NCBI GenBank assembly: GCA_002763895.1
Contig: NSLH01000002.1
Coordinates: forward strand, 1 to 64,000
Direction of reading: 5' to 3'
DNA length: 64,000 nucleotides
From: [Chlorobium] sp. 445
GTDB taxonomy: Bacteria > Bacteroidota > Chlorobiia > Chlorobiales > Thermochlorobacteraceae
A model generated the notes under the pieces. It had not been told where the DNA came from, did not search any database, and worked only from the letters and a program-made list of their open reading frames with translations. Positions 25,767-35,420 of the stretch are shown one piece after another. Within the stretch, counting starts at the first letter, position 1; every line of letters begins with the position of its first letter. The position numbers and the translations under genes are program-made.

Positions 25767-27344
25767 ATGCCTCAAAGAACACCTCGCTCATCAAGCCCTG
25801 AGCCTGCTGCATCACGACGTGCAGCGTGGATTCTGGGCGATCAGCTTTCGCTGTGCAATTCTGCGTTGCTCTCGCTTGAGCCCTCGCGCGATATTGTCGT
25901 GATGATTGAAGCACTTGAGCATGCACGCCAACTTCAACACCACAAAGCTAAGCTCTATCTCTGCTTTTCAGCAATGCGGCACTTTCGTGAAGAACTTCGC
26001 ACAAAAGGCTACACAGTTTGCTATCAAGAACTTGCGGCAGAGAAAGATTTTTTGTCAGGACTGCGCGAGGCGATAGACGCTTATGGCATCAGCGAAATTT
26101 TCGTGATGGAGCCTCACGAAATCGCTACGGTGCGGTTTGCTGAATCGCTGCCTGAAAAGCTGGGCATCAGCGTCAGGCTTACGAAAAACTCAATGTTTCT
26201 GACCAATCGCACCGAATTTATACGCGAGCACAAAGGCAAAAAGCATCTTGTGATGGAAAATTACTATCGTAAAATGCGGCGTGCGTTAGGTGTATTGCTC
26301 GATGAGAAAGGTGCACCAGTGGGCGGTCAGTGGAATTTTGACAAAGACAATCGGCAGCCGCTGAAATCGCATAAATCGTTGCCGAAAATTTATCAGCCGC
26401 CAAAGGATGCAATTGACCGTGCCGTGATAGAAGATGTAGAGAAATTTTTCCCGCACAACATTGGCACATTGAGTGAAGTGCATCTGCCAACCACGCGCAC
26501 CGAAGCCGAACAATTCTTAGAAGATTTCATTGCGCATCGTCTTGAAAACTTTGGCAAATACGAAGATGCTATGCTCAAAGATGAACTCGTACTGTTTCAT
26601 TCATTGCTCTCGCCGCTTCTCAACATTGGGTTGCTGGATGTTCTGCAAGTCGTGCGCCGTGTCGAAGAAGAATACAAGCAAGGACGCGCCCCGCTGAACT
26701 CGGTCGAAGGCTTTATTCGTCAACTGATTGGCTGGCGCGAGTTTATCTACGGTTGCTACTGGCTGAAAATGTCTGAAGGCGATTATCACGAGCAGAATTA
26801 CTTTGAGCACACACGCGCGCTGCCCGACTTTTTCTGGACAGGGGAAGCCAAATTCAATGGACGCACGCTGAACTGTCTTTCAACGGCAATTGGCAAAGTG
26901 CTTAAATATGGCTACACGCATCATATCGAGCGGCTCATGATTATTGGCAATTTTGCCTTGCTAGCTGGTGTCAGACCTCGTCAAATCAATCAATGGTTTT
27001 GGGAATTTTATGTCGATGCTTACGACTGGGTGGTCTCCCCAAATGTCATTGGTATGTCGCAATTTGCTGATGGCGGTTTTGTGGCAACAAAGCCCTATTG
27101 CGCTTCAGCAAACTACATTGACAAAATGAGCGATTACTGCAAGACATGCGACTTTAACAAGATAGAAAAAGTGGGTGAGTCAGCCTGTCCGTTTAATTAC
27201 CTGTACTGGAATTTTTTCATGCGCAATGAGCAAAAGCTGCGCGGCAATTCACGGATTGCTATGGCGTATCTTGCATTGGACAAAAAACAGAAGCCGAAAA
27301 ATCTGCAATTCAGCGCTCTGCAACTCTGTTTCTTGACGCACTGA
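25767..27344 (+). CDS. iron-sulfur photolyase/cryptochrome (FeS-BCP, PhrB-like)
   Basis: A 525-aa member of the deoxyribodipyrimidine photolyase-related family. The N-terminal Rossmann domain starts at AAWILGDQLS; the C-terminal FAD domain includes GWREFIYGCYW and GVRPRQINQWFWEFYVDAYDWV. Four cysteines match the [4Fe-4S] ligands of Agrobacterium PhrB by order and CxxC spacing: Cys370, Cys458, Cys461 and Cys474. Relatives repair (6-4) photoproducts in DNA with blue light. The ~18 N-terminal residues are Ser/Pro/Arg-rich and unconserved-looking. It follows the pentapeptide gene by 66 bp on the same strand. Confidence 0.92.
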   Translation: MPQRTPRSSSPEPAASRRAAWILGDQLSLCNSALLSLEPSRDIVVMIEALEHARQLQHHKAKLYLCFSAMRHFREELRTKGYTVCYQELAAEKDFLSGLREAIDAYGISEIFVMEPHEIATVRFAESLPEKLGISVRLTKNSMFLTNRTEFIREHKGKKHLVMENYYRKMRRALGVLLDEKGAPVGGQWNFDKDNRQPLKSHKSLPKIYQPPKDAIDRAVIEDVEKFFPHNIGTLSEVHLPTTRTEAEQFLEDFIAHRLENFGKYEDAMLKDELVLFHSLLSPLLNIGLLDVLQVVRRVEEEYKQGRAPLNSVEGFIRQLIGWREFIYGCYWLKMSEGDYHEQNYFEHTRALPDFFWTGEAKFNGRTLNCLSTAIGKVLKYGYTHHIERLMIIGNFALLAGVRPRQINQWFWEFYVDAYDWVVSPNVIGMSQFADGGFVATKPYCASANYIDKMSDYCKTCDFNKIEKVGESACPFNYLYWNFFMRNEQKLRGNSRIAMAYLALDKKQKPKNLQFSALQLCFLTH

Positions 27345-27372
27345 CGCCAAATCCGTACTATGTTTGAGTGCC

Positions 27373-28422
27373 ATGAGACAGTCTCTACGCATTGGTATCG
27401 TGGGTGTTGGCAAATTAGGGGAGTTGCACGCCAAACTGCTCCGTGAACTTTCACTTGAGCGCAAGGATATCGAATTTGTGGGTGTCTTTGATTGCAAAGA
27501 AACTCGATGTAAGGATGTTGCGCGTAAGTATCAAGTTAAGCCTTTTACGTCGCTTGATGCGCTTGCTGCTGAACTTGACGCAGCAATTATCGCTACTACG
27601 ACCGCAGCGCATTTTGAGACCGCCCAAGTCCTGCTCTCAAAAGGTCTGCATCTTTTCATTGAAAAGCCACTGACAGCAACACTTGCCGAAGCTGATGCCT
27701 TGATTGCGCTTGAGCAGCAAAAAGGTGTCAAAATTCAAGTGGGGCATATTGAGCGCTTCAATCCTGCCCTTGTGGCTGTAGAGAAATACATCGGCGAGCC
27801 TGTCTTTATCACAGCAGAGCGCCTTTCAGGCTTTTCCAAGCGGGCTACAGATGTATCCGTTGTGTTGGATTTGATGATTCACGACATTGACCTTATTCTT
27901 TCGCTTGTGCCATCGGTAGTCAGGCAAATTTCGGCAACGGGCGTGCAAGTTTTTTCCAATCAACTCGACATTGCTAATGCGCGCATAGAATTTGAAAATG
28001 GCGCAACGGCTACCGTAACTGCAAGTCGCATCAGCCGCACGCGTGTGCGCAAAATGCGTTTCTTTTGCAAGAATCCTCAGAGTTACGCCTCGCTGGATTT
28101 AATTACAGGAAAATCCGAAGTCTTTCGACTGCTGGAAGAGCCGTCCACACGCAGCGCAACACTCAAAGAACGCGCAGTGCAGAAGACGCTCGCACTGTTC
28201 GGCGATCTTGAAGATGCGCTGCAGGGCAAAGTGCTTGATTTCATCAGTCCCGATGTGCCAAAAATCAACGCGCTCAAAGAAGAGCAGAGAAGTTTCATTG
28301 AAGCAGTGCTCTATGGCAAACCGATTCGGGTCAGCGCACAAGATGGACGGCGTGCGTTGGAAGTGGCAACACATATCACTGCAGATATTGATGAACATCT
28401 GCGACGCCTGCGTGCCACATAA
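27373..28422 (+). CDS. Gfo/Idh/MocA family oxidoreductase
   Basis: A 349-aa NAD(P)-dependent dehydrogenase. The N-terminal Rossmann fold begins LRIGIVGVGKLGELHAKLL; the EKPLT motif that contacts the nicotinamide is near residue 97, and the C-terminal alpha/beta domain contains DLMIHDIDLILSL with the usual active-site His-Asp. Substrate unknown; family members oxidise sugars, inositol or reduce biliverdin. ATG 27373 is preferred to the TTG at 27364. It is 28 bp after the photolyase and converges on the histidine kinase with 11 bp between stops. Confidence 0.88.
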   Translation: MRQSLRIGIVGVGKLGELHAKLLRELSLERKDIEFVGVFDCKETRCKDVARKYQVKPFTSLDALAAELDAAIIATTTAAHFETAQVLLSKGLHLFIEKPLTATLAEADALIALEQQKGVKIQVGHIERFNPALVAVEKYIGEPVFITAERLSGFSKRATDVSVVLDLMIHDIDLILSLVPSVVRQISATGVQVFSNQLDIANARIEFENGATATVTASRISRTRVRKMRFFCKNPQSYASLDLITGKSEVFRLLEEPSTRSATLKERAVQKTLALFGDLEDALQGKVLDFISPDVPKINALKEEQRSFIEAVLYGKPIRVSAQDGRRALEVATHITADIDEHLRRLRAT

Positions 28423-28433
28423 CTCAGGAGCGC

Positions 28434-30122
28434 TCAACCCTGCGGGGGCAAGAACTCTACAGCAGGAATTTGTACAACAAATGTCGTGCCCTTGCCCTCT
28501 TCAGTCTCAAAGTAGAGCTTGCCATGATGTTTCTGCACGATGCTATAGCAAATCGAGAGTCCAAGCCCAGTGCCTTTGCCGACAGGCTTCGTGGTGAAAA
28601 AAGGATCAAATATCTTGGGCTGAATATGCTTCGGAATGCCAGTGCCGTTGTCTTTGATGCGCACACTGACCCAGCCTGCTTCATAAGAAGTAGCAATATG
28701 AATGTGCGGGTCAGGACTTTTTTCGACGGCGTGAACAGCATTTTGAATAAGATTAAGAAAGACTTGATTGAGCTGGGCTGGATAGCAATCGACCTGTGGA
28801 ATAGCGCCGTAGTCTGTAGAGAGCGTAATGTTATGATCCTTGAATTGATGACCAATGATGAGCAAGCAGCTTTTGATGCCTTCATTGAGATCAGCCTTTT
28901 TCATTTCAGCTTCATCGAGACGTGCGAAATTGCGCATGCCTTTGACGAGCGCAGCCATTTGATCTAAACCGGCGCTCATACCGCTGAAAAGTCGCCGTGT
29001 GCGCACAACAAGTTCTTGTAAGGCGTCAACTGTATTGAGGTCGGAGTCTGTAATAGCTTGAAACTGCTCTAGAGCCGCTTCAATCTCGCCGTTGCTAAGT
29101 GCATGAAGCGCATGCAGGCTATTGGCATAGAGTTTTGCGAGTTCTTCGAAGCGACGCTGCGCGATTTCCACATTGTTGCTCACATAACCAATTGGCGTAT
29201 TGAGTTCGTGCGCAATGCCTGCCACCATTTGTCCAAGCGAGCTCATCTTTTCGGATTGAATCAGATGCGACTGTGTTTCTTGAATTTCTCTGAGTCGAGC
29301 GGCAAGTTCCGCTTCGAGGCGCTTACGCTCTGAAATGTCGGAAATAAAGCCGACCACGACCATAGGTAAGTCATTTTCATCGAAGAGCACGCGGGCATGC
29401 TCGAGCGCCCACTTGGTTTCACCAGACTTTGCGACTAGACGATACTCAACCTCAAAAGGCTCACGCTTTTCAATAGCGTGTTGAATGTACTCCCATACCT
29501 TTTCACGGTCATCAGGATGTATAACCTGCTCGCCGAAACTGATGCGGTTGCTCATAAACTCTTTGGCAGAATATCCTGTGAGTTTCTCGCAGCCCGGACT
29601 AACAAACTCCATAGTTCTGGCATGGTCATTTTGTCCGAGATAGACCATGCCAACGATATTGGTCAAAATGTTATCGAGTTGCTGACGGCTAGCTGCAAGC
29701 GATTCTTCTAATTGCTTGCGTTCGGTGGAATCAATTGCCATGCCGTTGAAGAGTGTATCTCCATTTGGCAAACGGCGCGGCTGGGCGGTCCAACGCACGC
29801 ATTTTCGCATACCATTCTTGAAAAAAAGCCAATCCTCAAAGTCAAAGCATGATTGCTTTTGCATCGCTGTTTTGACAGCCGAAAAAAACTTGGCTTGACT
29901 GGAGCTGAGCATCAGTTCAAACAAGCGCTCCGGATGCTGCATGAGCTCTTCAGCAGTCATCAAAAACATCTCTTTGCAGGCAGGGTTGATGTAGCGGAAA
30001 TGAAATTCCATATCTACGGTAACCAAAAACTCGTAGAGCATCACAGGCGAAGATTCCACTATCGTGCGGTAAAGCTCATCGTGTTGGAGCATAGGGTTAT
30101 GCATCGTATCGGAAAGTGCCAT
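28434..30122 (-). CDS. soluble PAS-PAS sensor histidine kinase
   Basis: A 562-aa kinase without membrane segments. PAS1 is roughly residues 15-135 (ESSPVMLYEF to NGMAIDSTERKQ), PAS2 with PAC roughly 145-270 (FVSPGCEKLTGYSAKEF to VVGFISDISERK). A coiled coil (LEAELAARLREIQETQSHLIQ) leads to His305 in the H box (GIAHELNTPIGY), then the HATPase_c domain with NAVHAV (N box), DNGTGIP (G1) and GKGTGLGLS (G2). All catalytic boxes are intact. It lies 11 bp downstream of the double-receiver gene, its likely partner. Confidence 0.94.
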   Translation of the reverse strand: MALSDTMHNPMLQHDELYRTIVESSPVMLYEFLVTVDMEFHFRYINPACKEMFLMTAEELMQHPERLFELMLSSSQAKFFSAVKTAMQKQSCFDFEDWLFFKNGMRKCVRWTAQPRRLPNGDTLFNGMAIDSTERKQLEESLAASRQQLDNILTNIVGMVYLGQNDHARTMEFVSPGCEKLTGYSAKEFMSNRISFGEQVIHPDDREKVWEYIQHAIEKREPFEVEYRLVAKSGETKWALEHARVLFDENDLPMVVVGFISDISERKRLEAELAARLREIQETQSHLIQSEKMSSLGQMVAGIAHELNTPIGYVSNNVEIAQRRFEELAKLYANSLHALHALSNGEIEAALEQFQAITDSDLNTVDALQELVVRTRRLFSGMSAGLDQMAALVKGMRNFARLDEAEMKKADLNEGIKSCLLIIGHQFKDHNITLSTDYGAIPQVDCYPAQLNQVFLNLIQNAVHAVEKSPDPHIHIATSYEAGWVSVRIKDNGTGIPKHIQPKIFDPFFTTKPVGKGTGLGLSICYSIVQKHHGKLYFETEEGKGTTFVVQIPAVEFLPPQG

Positions 30123-30133
30123 AATTTTTGATG

Positions 30134-31360
30134 TTAACGCTTATCATCTTTTTTGATTTTTTGAAGACGCAAGTTCTGCAGAGCTTGAAGTGCTTCTATG
30201 GATGGCAGACTGGTTTTCCCTGCTGAATTTGGTTCTTGAACAGGTTGTTCAAGATAGGCTTCACGGTCCTTGAGTAACATAGAAAGTTGTAACATATACA
30301 TTTCCACAGCCTCATCAATGAGTGCTTTTAGCTTTTGAGCATCCCAGGGTTTTTGAATGTAGCGATAGATTTGTCCCTCGTTAATGAGTCGCACAATATC
30401 TTCTACATCAGTATAAGCCGTAATCAACACTTTAGGCACAAGTGGTGCATAGTTGCGCGACTCAACAAGTAAATCAGCGCCTGTTTTGCCCGGCATGCGT
30501 TGGTCGGTGAGCAGTAGTGCAACAAACGCATCTTGCTCAAGGTAACTAAGCGCCTCAAAGGCGTTAGTGGCACACACCACATCGTAGTCATCATAAAGCA
30601 ATTCAGTAAGGGCATCCAATACTGAAGGCGCATCGTCGACAATCAAGACTTGGGGCTTACCACGCTTGCCATGAAAGGCTGATATGTAGCTACTGACTGG
30701 ATGCACTTGGTACGTGTTTAGCTTTTGACGAAGTCTGGCAAGGAATTTCTCTTCTGCACGTTGCTGTTCGGCAAGACGCATCGCCACGCTTTCAGTTAGA
30801 TATTGGCTTAGTGATGCAGAAGAGTCTGAATCGGAGTGTGATGCTTGCTCTTTTTGCGACGCTGCTTTTTTTGAGAGGGCGCTGAGTGCTGCAAGTGTAG
30901 CGGTCAATGTAGGTTTGAGCGAAGGTTTTTTTTTCTCGTCTCTCTCAGAGGCTGTGGAAGGAGCTTGTGCATGGGAGGGCGCAATCAAGCTGTGGTGTGC
31001 TGCAACGGCAAGACGCATCACTTCTTCTAACTCACTGGGCTTCCACGGCTTTTTCACATAGCGAAAGATGGCACTAACATTCACCGAATCCAGAACGGCA
31101 TCAGCATCGGCAAAACCGGTGAGTAAGATGCGCGTAGCATGCGGCACATATCTCTGCGCTGCTGCTAGTACATCAACACCTTTCATGCCCGGCATGCGCT
31201 GATCGCTAACGACAACAGCTAAGTCCGGCAGTTGCTTCATCATTGCAAGTGCAGCTTCCCCACCAACGGCTGTATAGACATCGTAAGTTGCCTCGAAAAG
31301 CTGTAAGAGCGCTTCTAAAATCTGCGGCTCATCATCCACAAAAAGTACTTTGGGTTGCAT
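30134..31360 (-). CDS. double-receiver response regulator (REC-linker-REC)
   Basis: A 408-aa protein with two complete receiver domains, residues ~1-120 (phospho-acceptor Asp53, VVVSDQRMPG) and ~232-350 (Asp286, LLLTDQRMPG), each with the downstream KPW motif (YVKKPWKPSEL, YIQKPWDAQKL). Between them lies a Ser/Ala/Lys-rich linker with a helix. There is no DNA-binding or enzymatic output domain; the last ~55 residues look helical. The two receivers are similar enough to suggest internal duplication. It is the first gene of a two-gene unit with the PAS kinase. Confidence 0.92.
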   Translation of the reverse strand: MQPKVLFVDDEPQILEALLQLFEATYDVYTAVGGEAALAMMKQLPDLAVVVSDQRMPGMKGVDVLAAAQRYVPHATRILLTGFADADAVLDSVNVSAIFRYVKKPWKPSELEEVMRLAVAAHHSLIAPSHAQAPSTASERDEKKKPSLKPTLTATLAALSALSKKAASQKEQASHSDSDSSASLSQYLTESVAMRLAEQQRAEEKFLARLRQKLNTYQVHPVSSYISAFHGKRGKPQVLIVDDAPSVLDALTELLYDDYDVVCATNAFEALSYLEQDAFVALLLTDQRMPGKTGADLLVESRNYAPLVPKVLITAYTDVEDIVRLINEGQIYRYIQKPWDAQKLKALIDEAVEMYMLQLSMLLKDREAYLEQPVQEPNSAGKTSLPSIEALQALQNLRLQKIKKDDKR

Positions 31361-31729
31361 TGTTCTAAAATGTTTTGCTTACACTCCAACTTTCTGACAT
31401 GCTATAACCTGCTTAATATCGCAAAATTGTTCATCAATCTTTTGCTTGCATTGCAGAAGAGTCGTGCAACTTAGAGCATGCTCTGCTAGTTTGACTAAGG
31501 CAAGTTCGTGCCTCAAGTCAGCATAGCAAAAGTGCTTGGGAACACGCTAACAGCCTCGCACCGCTCTTACACTTCTACCACTAATAATTTGTGGTTAAAA
31601 ATCTTTAAAACCGTTTTTTGAGATTACATTTTTTTGTATACTTGACAGAACAACAGGGCAACGGCAGAACTGCTCCATTTACCGTTTTTCAATCTTTACT
31701 AAATCATAAACAGCAACTTCAAAATACTT
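31361..31729 (+). promoter_or_regulatory. intergenic region with promoter of the exbB-exbD-tonB operon
   Basis: 369 bp without a credible gene between divergent units. Reading right, TTTT (31614-31617), 19 bp, then TATACTTG (31637-31644) fits the Bacteroidota-type promoter pattern, giving a leader of about 80 nt. A weak dyad (ACCAC...GTGGT) lies near 31577-31595. I found no Fur-box-like palindrome despite the TonB system downstream. Confidence 0.45.
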
Positions 31730-32482
31730 ATGAAGCAAGGTACGTTCACAATCGTTTTAATTCTCGTTGCGTTTGCCGTCGGACTCGGCATCTACTTCTG
31801 GTTTGGTTCCCAGCCGAAGGGATCAATTTTCCACGCTATTTATGAAGGTGGACCACTCGTCTCGGTGCTGATTGCATTTATTATCATGATTTTTGCGTAT
31901 GTGATTGAGCGCTCGATTGCGTTAAGTAAAGCCAAAGGCAAAGGCTCAATGTCAGATTTTATCCGTGACATCAAAACCGAGATTGAAGCAGGACGCATTG
32001 ATGGCGCAATTGAGAAGTGCGATGCACATCAGAGCTCGCTTGCGGCGGTGATTCGTGCAGGGCTCGATAAATACAAGTCACTTGTTGCCCGCCGTGTTAC
32101 CGACCCAGAAAAGCGCCGCACCGAAATGCAAAAAGCGATTGAAGATGCTACAGCTGTTGAAATGCCGCTGCTTGAAAAGAACCTTGTGGCACTCTCTACA
32201 ATCGCCTCTATCTCTACGATGGTGGGACTGCTTGGTACAACCATTGGCATGATTCGTGCCTTCACAGCACTTGCAACGGGCGGTGCGCCTGATGCAGTTC
32301 AACTCTCACTTGGTATTTCCGAAGCGCTCTTTAACACTGCAGGCGGAATCTTCGGTGGTATTGCTGCAATCGTGGCATATAATGTCTTTACTAGCCAAGT
32401 CGACAGTTTCTCGTATCAAATTGATGAATCAGCTTTCTACATCGTCGAAACGCTTTCTATGCGTGATGAGAAAACTGCGTAA
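31730..32482 (+). CDS. exbB: ExbB/TolQ/MotA proton channel protein
   Basis: A 250-aa inner-membrane protein with three hydrophobic regions: residues ~5-27, ~43-62, and a long pair covering ~138-215 (LSTIASISTMVGLLGTTIGMIRAF and LFNTAGGIFGGIAAIVAYNVF). The latter helices carry the conserved Gly/Thr proton-path motifs. It forms the pentameric stator with ExbD that powers TonB. First gene of exbB-exbD-exbD-tonB; 26 bp to the first exbD. Confidence 0.92.
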   Translation: MKQGTFTIVLILVAFAVGLGIYFWFGSQPKGSIFHAIYEGGPLVSVLIAFIIMIFAYVIERSIALSKAKGKGSMSDFIRDIKTEIEAGRIDGAIEKCDAHQSSLAAVIRAGLDKYKSLVARRVTDPEKRRTEMQKAIEDATAVEMPLLEKNLVALSTIASISTMVGLLGTTIGMIRAFTALATGGAPDAVQLSLGISEALFNTAGGIFGGIAAIVAYNVFTSQVDSFSYQIDESAFYIVETLSMRDEKTA

Positions 32483-32508
32483 TTTTTAGAATCTCAACAT
32501 GAGCGTTT

Positions 32509-33079
32509 ATGGCAAAAATTAAAAAGGCAAAACGTACGGGCATCAAACAAGATATGACCCCAATGGTCGACGTGGCGTTTCTCTTGCTGACGTTCTTTAT
32601 GCTGACGACGCAATTTTCGTCCGCCAGAACTTACGCCTGTCAACTTGCCTAATGCAACGGCAGAGCGTAAGCTGCCCGACCGCGACATCATGACCGTTAC
32701 TGTTGGCGCAAAAGGCGATGTTTATTTGGGCGTTGATGCACAGCCCACGCGCGATCGCATCTTCAATAATTACATCGCCAAGCGTCTGGGCGAAGCAGGA
32801 ATGGGAGCTGCAGCAGTAGAAGATTCTGCGCGCAAGTTCCGCCTCGCAGAAGGTTTCTACGTGGGCGACGGCAGTGATATGGAGCGTCTGGCAAACAACC
32901 TTGAGACAATGGTGATTCAAGCGCGCCTAGCCGAACCGCGCTTGCGTCCTGTTATCAAAGCTGATGTTACCGCTGACTATCAGTACATCAAACTTGTGAT
33001 GGATACCTTTAAGAAGACAAACATGCCCACCTTTAACCTCATCACAAGCCTTGAAGCCTTACCAAAATCACAAAACTAA
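32509..33079 (+). CDS. exbD: ExbD biopolymer transport protein 1 (frameshifted)
   Basis: Starts [26 protein letters not shown], an ExbD N-terminus with the proton-carrying Asp in [14 protein letters not shown]. The frame breaks at the T run 32614-32617: reading three T instead of four continues as [21 protein letters not shown] into the periplasmic domain that ends at 33079. As given, frame 1 stops at 32649 after 46 aa and the rest is open from 32645. The repaired protein is 189 aa, normal for ExbD. Because an intact exbB, second exbD and tonB surround it, a sequencing error is more likely than a pseudogene. Confidence 0.85.
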
Positions 33080-33097
33080 AAACAAAGGAGAACGGTT

Positions 33098-33751
33098 ATG
33101 GGCGGTGGTGTTGCAGCACCAGAATCACAAAGTTCAAGGAAGAAAGGCAAAAAGAAAAAGACTAAACGAGTTGGGTTTAGCCTTGATATGACACCGATGG
33201 TCGATGTGGCATTTTTGCTACTAACCTTCTTCATGCTGACAACGACCTTTTCTAAACCCAATACGATGGAGGTCAACCTCCCCTCAAAAGATATGAGTGA
33301 AGTCAAAGTAGCAGAATCCAATGTGCTGACCATTCGTGTTACGGAGGGTGATAAAGCCTATTGGAATATCGCCTTTGACGAGCCTAAGCCATTTGAACTC
33401 TATGATAAAAGTGGCAGTAGACCAACGATTAGCTCGGCGTTCCGTGAACTGCTTAAAACAGAAAGTGAAAAAATTCGTCAGCGCGTTGGTGAAGATGTGA
33501 TGGCTATCGTCTTGAAGTTTGACAAAAAAGCCCAGTATCGTAATCTTGTTGATGTGCTAGATGAACTTAATATTTTGAACTATAAGCGATTCAGTATTGC
33601 AGATTTTACTGAACAGGATAGAGAAGAAATTGAAAAACTAAGTGGTGGTGTACTGCCAACTGGCTCTGAGGCAACAGCTGACAAAGAGTCAAAAACCGAC
33701 GCCAAGCCAACAACTGACCGCAAACAAAACTCTAAAAGAAGGAGGAACTAA
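33098..33751 (+). CDS. exbD: ExbD biopolymer transport protein 2
   Basis: A 217-aa single-pass protein. A Lys-rich cytoplasmic start (KKGKKKKTKR) precedes [22 protein letters not shown] with the proton-relay Asp, then a periplasmic domain (residues ~60-185) and a Lys/Thr-rich tail. AAAGGAG 8 nt before the ATG sets the start. It shares the membrane motif with the first exbD but the rest has diverged; tandem exbD genes are common in Bacteroidota and relatives. Confidence 0.93.
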   Translation: MGGGVAAPESQSSRKKGKKKKTKRVGFSLDMTPMVDVAFLLLTFFMLTTTFSKPNTMEVNLPSKDMSEVKVAESNVLTIRVTEGDKAYWNIAFDEPKPFELYDKSGSRPTISSAFRELLKTESEKIRQRVGEDVMAIVLKFDKKAQYRNLVDVLDELNILNYKRFSIADFTEQDREEIEKLSGGVLPTGSEATADKESKTDAKPTTDRKQNSKRRRN

Positions 33752-33756
33752 AGTCA

Positions 33757-34644
33757 ATGAACGAGATTATGGAAAAGGAAACTGCTAAGTCAAGTGCTGC
33801 GCAAGCCGACTACAGCAACGGTCATCAGAGTTCAAATGGCTTCATCAAGTTAGATTACTTAGACACAGAACGCTATCGAAACATTAACTATGGCGCGCTG
33901 ATTCTTCGCAAAGAGATGCATAACTATATGGCGCGCGGCGTCTTTACGACCGTGGCCGTAGTTGTAGGCTTGGTTCTTGGTTATATCACTTGGGACGTTA
34001 TCAAAGAGTTGCTCAAAGATGATAGCGATGACGATGCGCCCGTTGTCGTTCAGAAAATTGACATTGCAAATCTGCAACCGCCACCGCCAATGGATGAAAA
34101 GGCGCCACCGCCGCCACCGCCCGCTGCAATCAAGCCGCCACAAGCACCAGACATTGGTGAAATCAAAAAAGTGAAGGATGAAGAAGCTCCACCAAAGCGT
34201 ACAATCGCCGATCAAAATAAACTCAAAGAAGCTATCGAAAAGAATGCAATCACTGGCGAAGACTCCACAGGCTTTTCTGAAGCGATTAAAATGGTTGCAC
34301 CAGCTGCGCCATCCGGTCCCGCAGTCGCTGTCGATGACAACGCTGACCCGCCAGACTTTGTCGCTGTAGAAAAAGAACCACAGTTTGTCAATCAGGTTAA
34401 GCCAGTTTATCCCGAAATTGCTCGTAAAGCGGGCATTGAGGGACGTGTGGTCTTACGTGTCTTAATCGATAAAGATGGCAAACCAAAGAAAGCCCAAATC
34501 CTGAAAAATCCGGGCTCAGATATCTTTGACGAAGCCGCAATTGCATCAGTGATGCAGTCAAGTTATTCTCCCGCGATTCAAAACGGTAAGCCTGTAAAGT
34601 GCTGGCTGACTGTGCCCATCAAGTTTACGCTCAATACAAAGTAA
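33757..34644 (+). CDS. tonB: TonB energy transducer
   Basis: A 295-aa protein. A cytoplasmic N-terminus of ~60 residues is unusually long; one membrane helix follows (VFTTVAVVVGLVLGYITWDV), then a Pro-rich periplasmic spacer (LQPPPPMDEKAPPPPPP) and the C-terminal TonB domain (VKPVYPEIARKAGIEGRVVLRVLIDKDG). It transfers proton-motive energy from ExbB/ExbD to outer-membrane receptors for iron chelates, cobalamin or polymers. It lies 5 bp after exbD2 and is followed by a terminator. No TonB-dependent receptor lies in the window. Confidence 0.94.
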   Translation: MNEIMEKETAKSSAAQADYSNGHQSSNGFIKLDYLDTERYRNINYGALILRKEMHNYMARGVFTTVAVVVGLVLGYITWDVIKELLKDDSDDDAPVVVQKIDIANLQPPPPMDEKAPPPPPPAAIKPPQAPDIGEIKKVKDEEAPPKRTIADQNKLKEAIEKNAITGEDSTGFSEAIKMVAPAAPSGPAVAVDDNADPPDFVAVEKEPQFVNQVKPVYPEIARKAGIEGRVVLRVLIDKDGKPKKAQILKNPGSDIFDEAAIASVMQSSYSPAIQNGKPVKCWLTVPIKFTLNTK

Positions 34645-34668
34645 CGCTTGCTTTGTACAAAGAAGAGT

Positions 34669-34697
34669 AAAAGCCAGCTGATGCTGGCTTTTCTCTT
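34669..34697 (+). terminator. intrinsic terminator after tonB
   Basis: Stem AAAAGCCAGC (34669-34678) with GCTGGCTTTT (34683-34692), 4-nt loop, then CTCTTT. The A-run also gives U residues on the other strand, so it may stop folE transcription too. A perfect palindrome CTTTGTACAAAG sits just upstream at 34651-34662. Confidence 0.85.
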
Positions 34698-34759
34698 TGA
34701 GTTGTGCGCATATTGCTAGCAAAGCCGTCAAGACCTTGCACGTACTGATGAACTGAAGC

Positions 34760-35416
34760 TTAGTTGAATGATTTGATTAAGCGCATAAACTCAGAGCGTG
34801 TCGCAGAGTTTTTCAGAAATTCACCTGACATTGCCGACGTGGTTGTCGTAGAATTTTGCTTCTCAACACCACGCATCACCATGCAAAGGTGCTTGGCTTC
34901 AACGACCACTGCTACGCCTTTCGGCTCCAAAACTTCCTCAATGACATCGCGAATTTCCTGTGTCATACGCTCTTGCACTTGCAAGCGCCGTGCATACACA
35001 TCAACCACTCGCGGAATTTTGGATAGACCAACAATCTTCCCGTTAGGGATATAGGCAACATGTGCCTTGCCAAAGAACGGCAGCATGTGATGCTCACACA
35101 TAGAAAAGACCTCAATGTCTTTGACCAACACCATCTCATCATACTTTTCATGAAAGACCGCGCTCAGGAGAATTTCTCTTGGGTCAGAACGGTAGCCACT
35201 AGTCAGGTACAGCAAGGCTTTCGCAACTCGCTCCGGTGTTTTCAAAAGTCCCTCTCTATCTGGATTTTCCCCTAAAAGACCAAGATTTTCCCTGATATTT
35301 TCAGCAAGTTTGGCAATCGTTTGATTTTCGTCAACAAAACTGTCGGCGTAGGGATATTCGTCATCATTGCGCAGATTTGAAATGAAGCGCTTCTCATTCT
35401 GACTTTTTCCTTGCAT
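34760..35416 (-). CDS. folE: GTP cyclohydrolase I
   Basis: A 218-aa enzyme converting GTP to 7,8-dihydroneopterin triphosphate. Zinc and catalytic residues are visible: MCEHHMLPF (Cys, His) and KHLCMVMRG (Cys), plus [22 protein letters not shown]. The start ATG 35416 has GGGGAG 7 nt upstream, overlapping the stop of the preceding PTPS gene; a longer frame to 35476 would overlap that gene. The PTPS-folE pair points to tetrahydrobiopterin-type pterin synthesis rather than only folate. Confidence 0.95.
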   Translation of the reverse strand: MQGKSQNEKRFISNLRNDDEYPYADSFVDENQTIAKLAENIRENLGLLGENPDREGLLKTPERVAKALLYLTSGYRSDPREILLSAVFHEKYDEMVLVKDIEVFSMCEHHMLPFFGKAHVAYIPNGKIVGLSKIPRVVDVYARRLQVQERMTQEIRDVIEEVLEPKGVAVVVEAKHLCMVMRGVEKQNSTTTTSAMSGEFLKNSATRSEFMRLIKSFN

Positions 35417-35420
35417 GAGG

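Noticed and set aside
24438-32617. Programmed ribosomal frameshifting in the TPR and exbD genes
   Set aside because: No slippery heptamer plus downstream structure was seen, and three other genes show the same kind of homopolymer indel; sequence error explains all five more simply.
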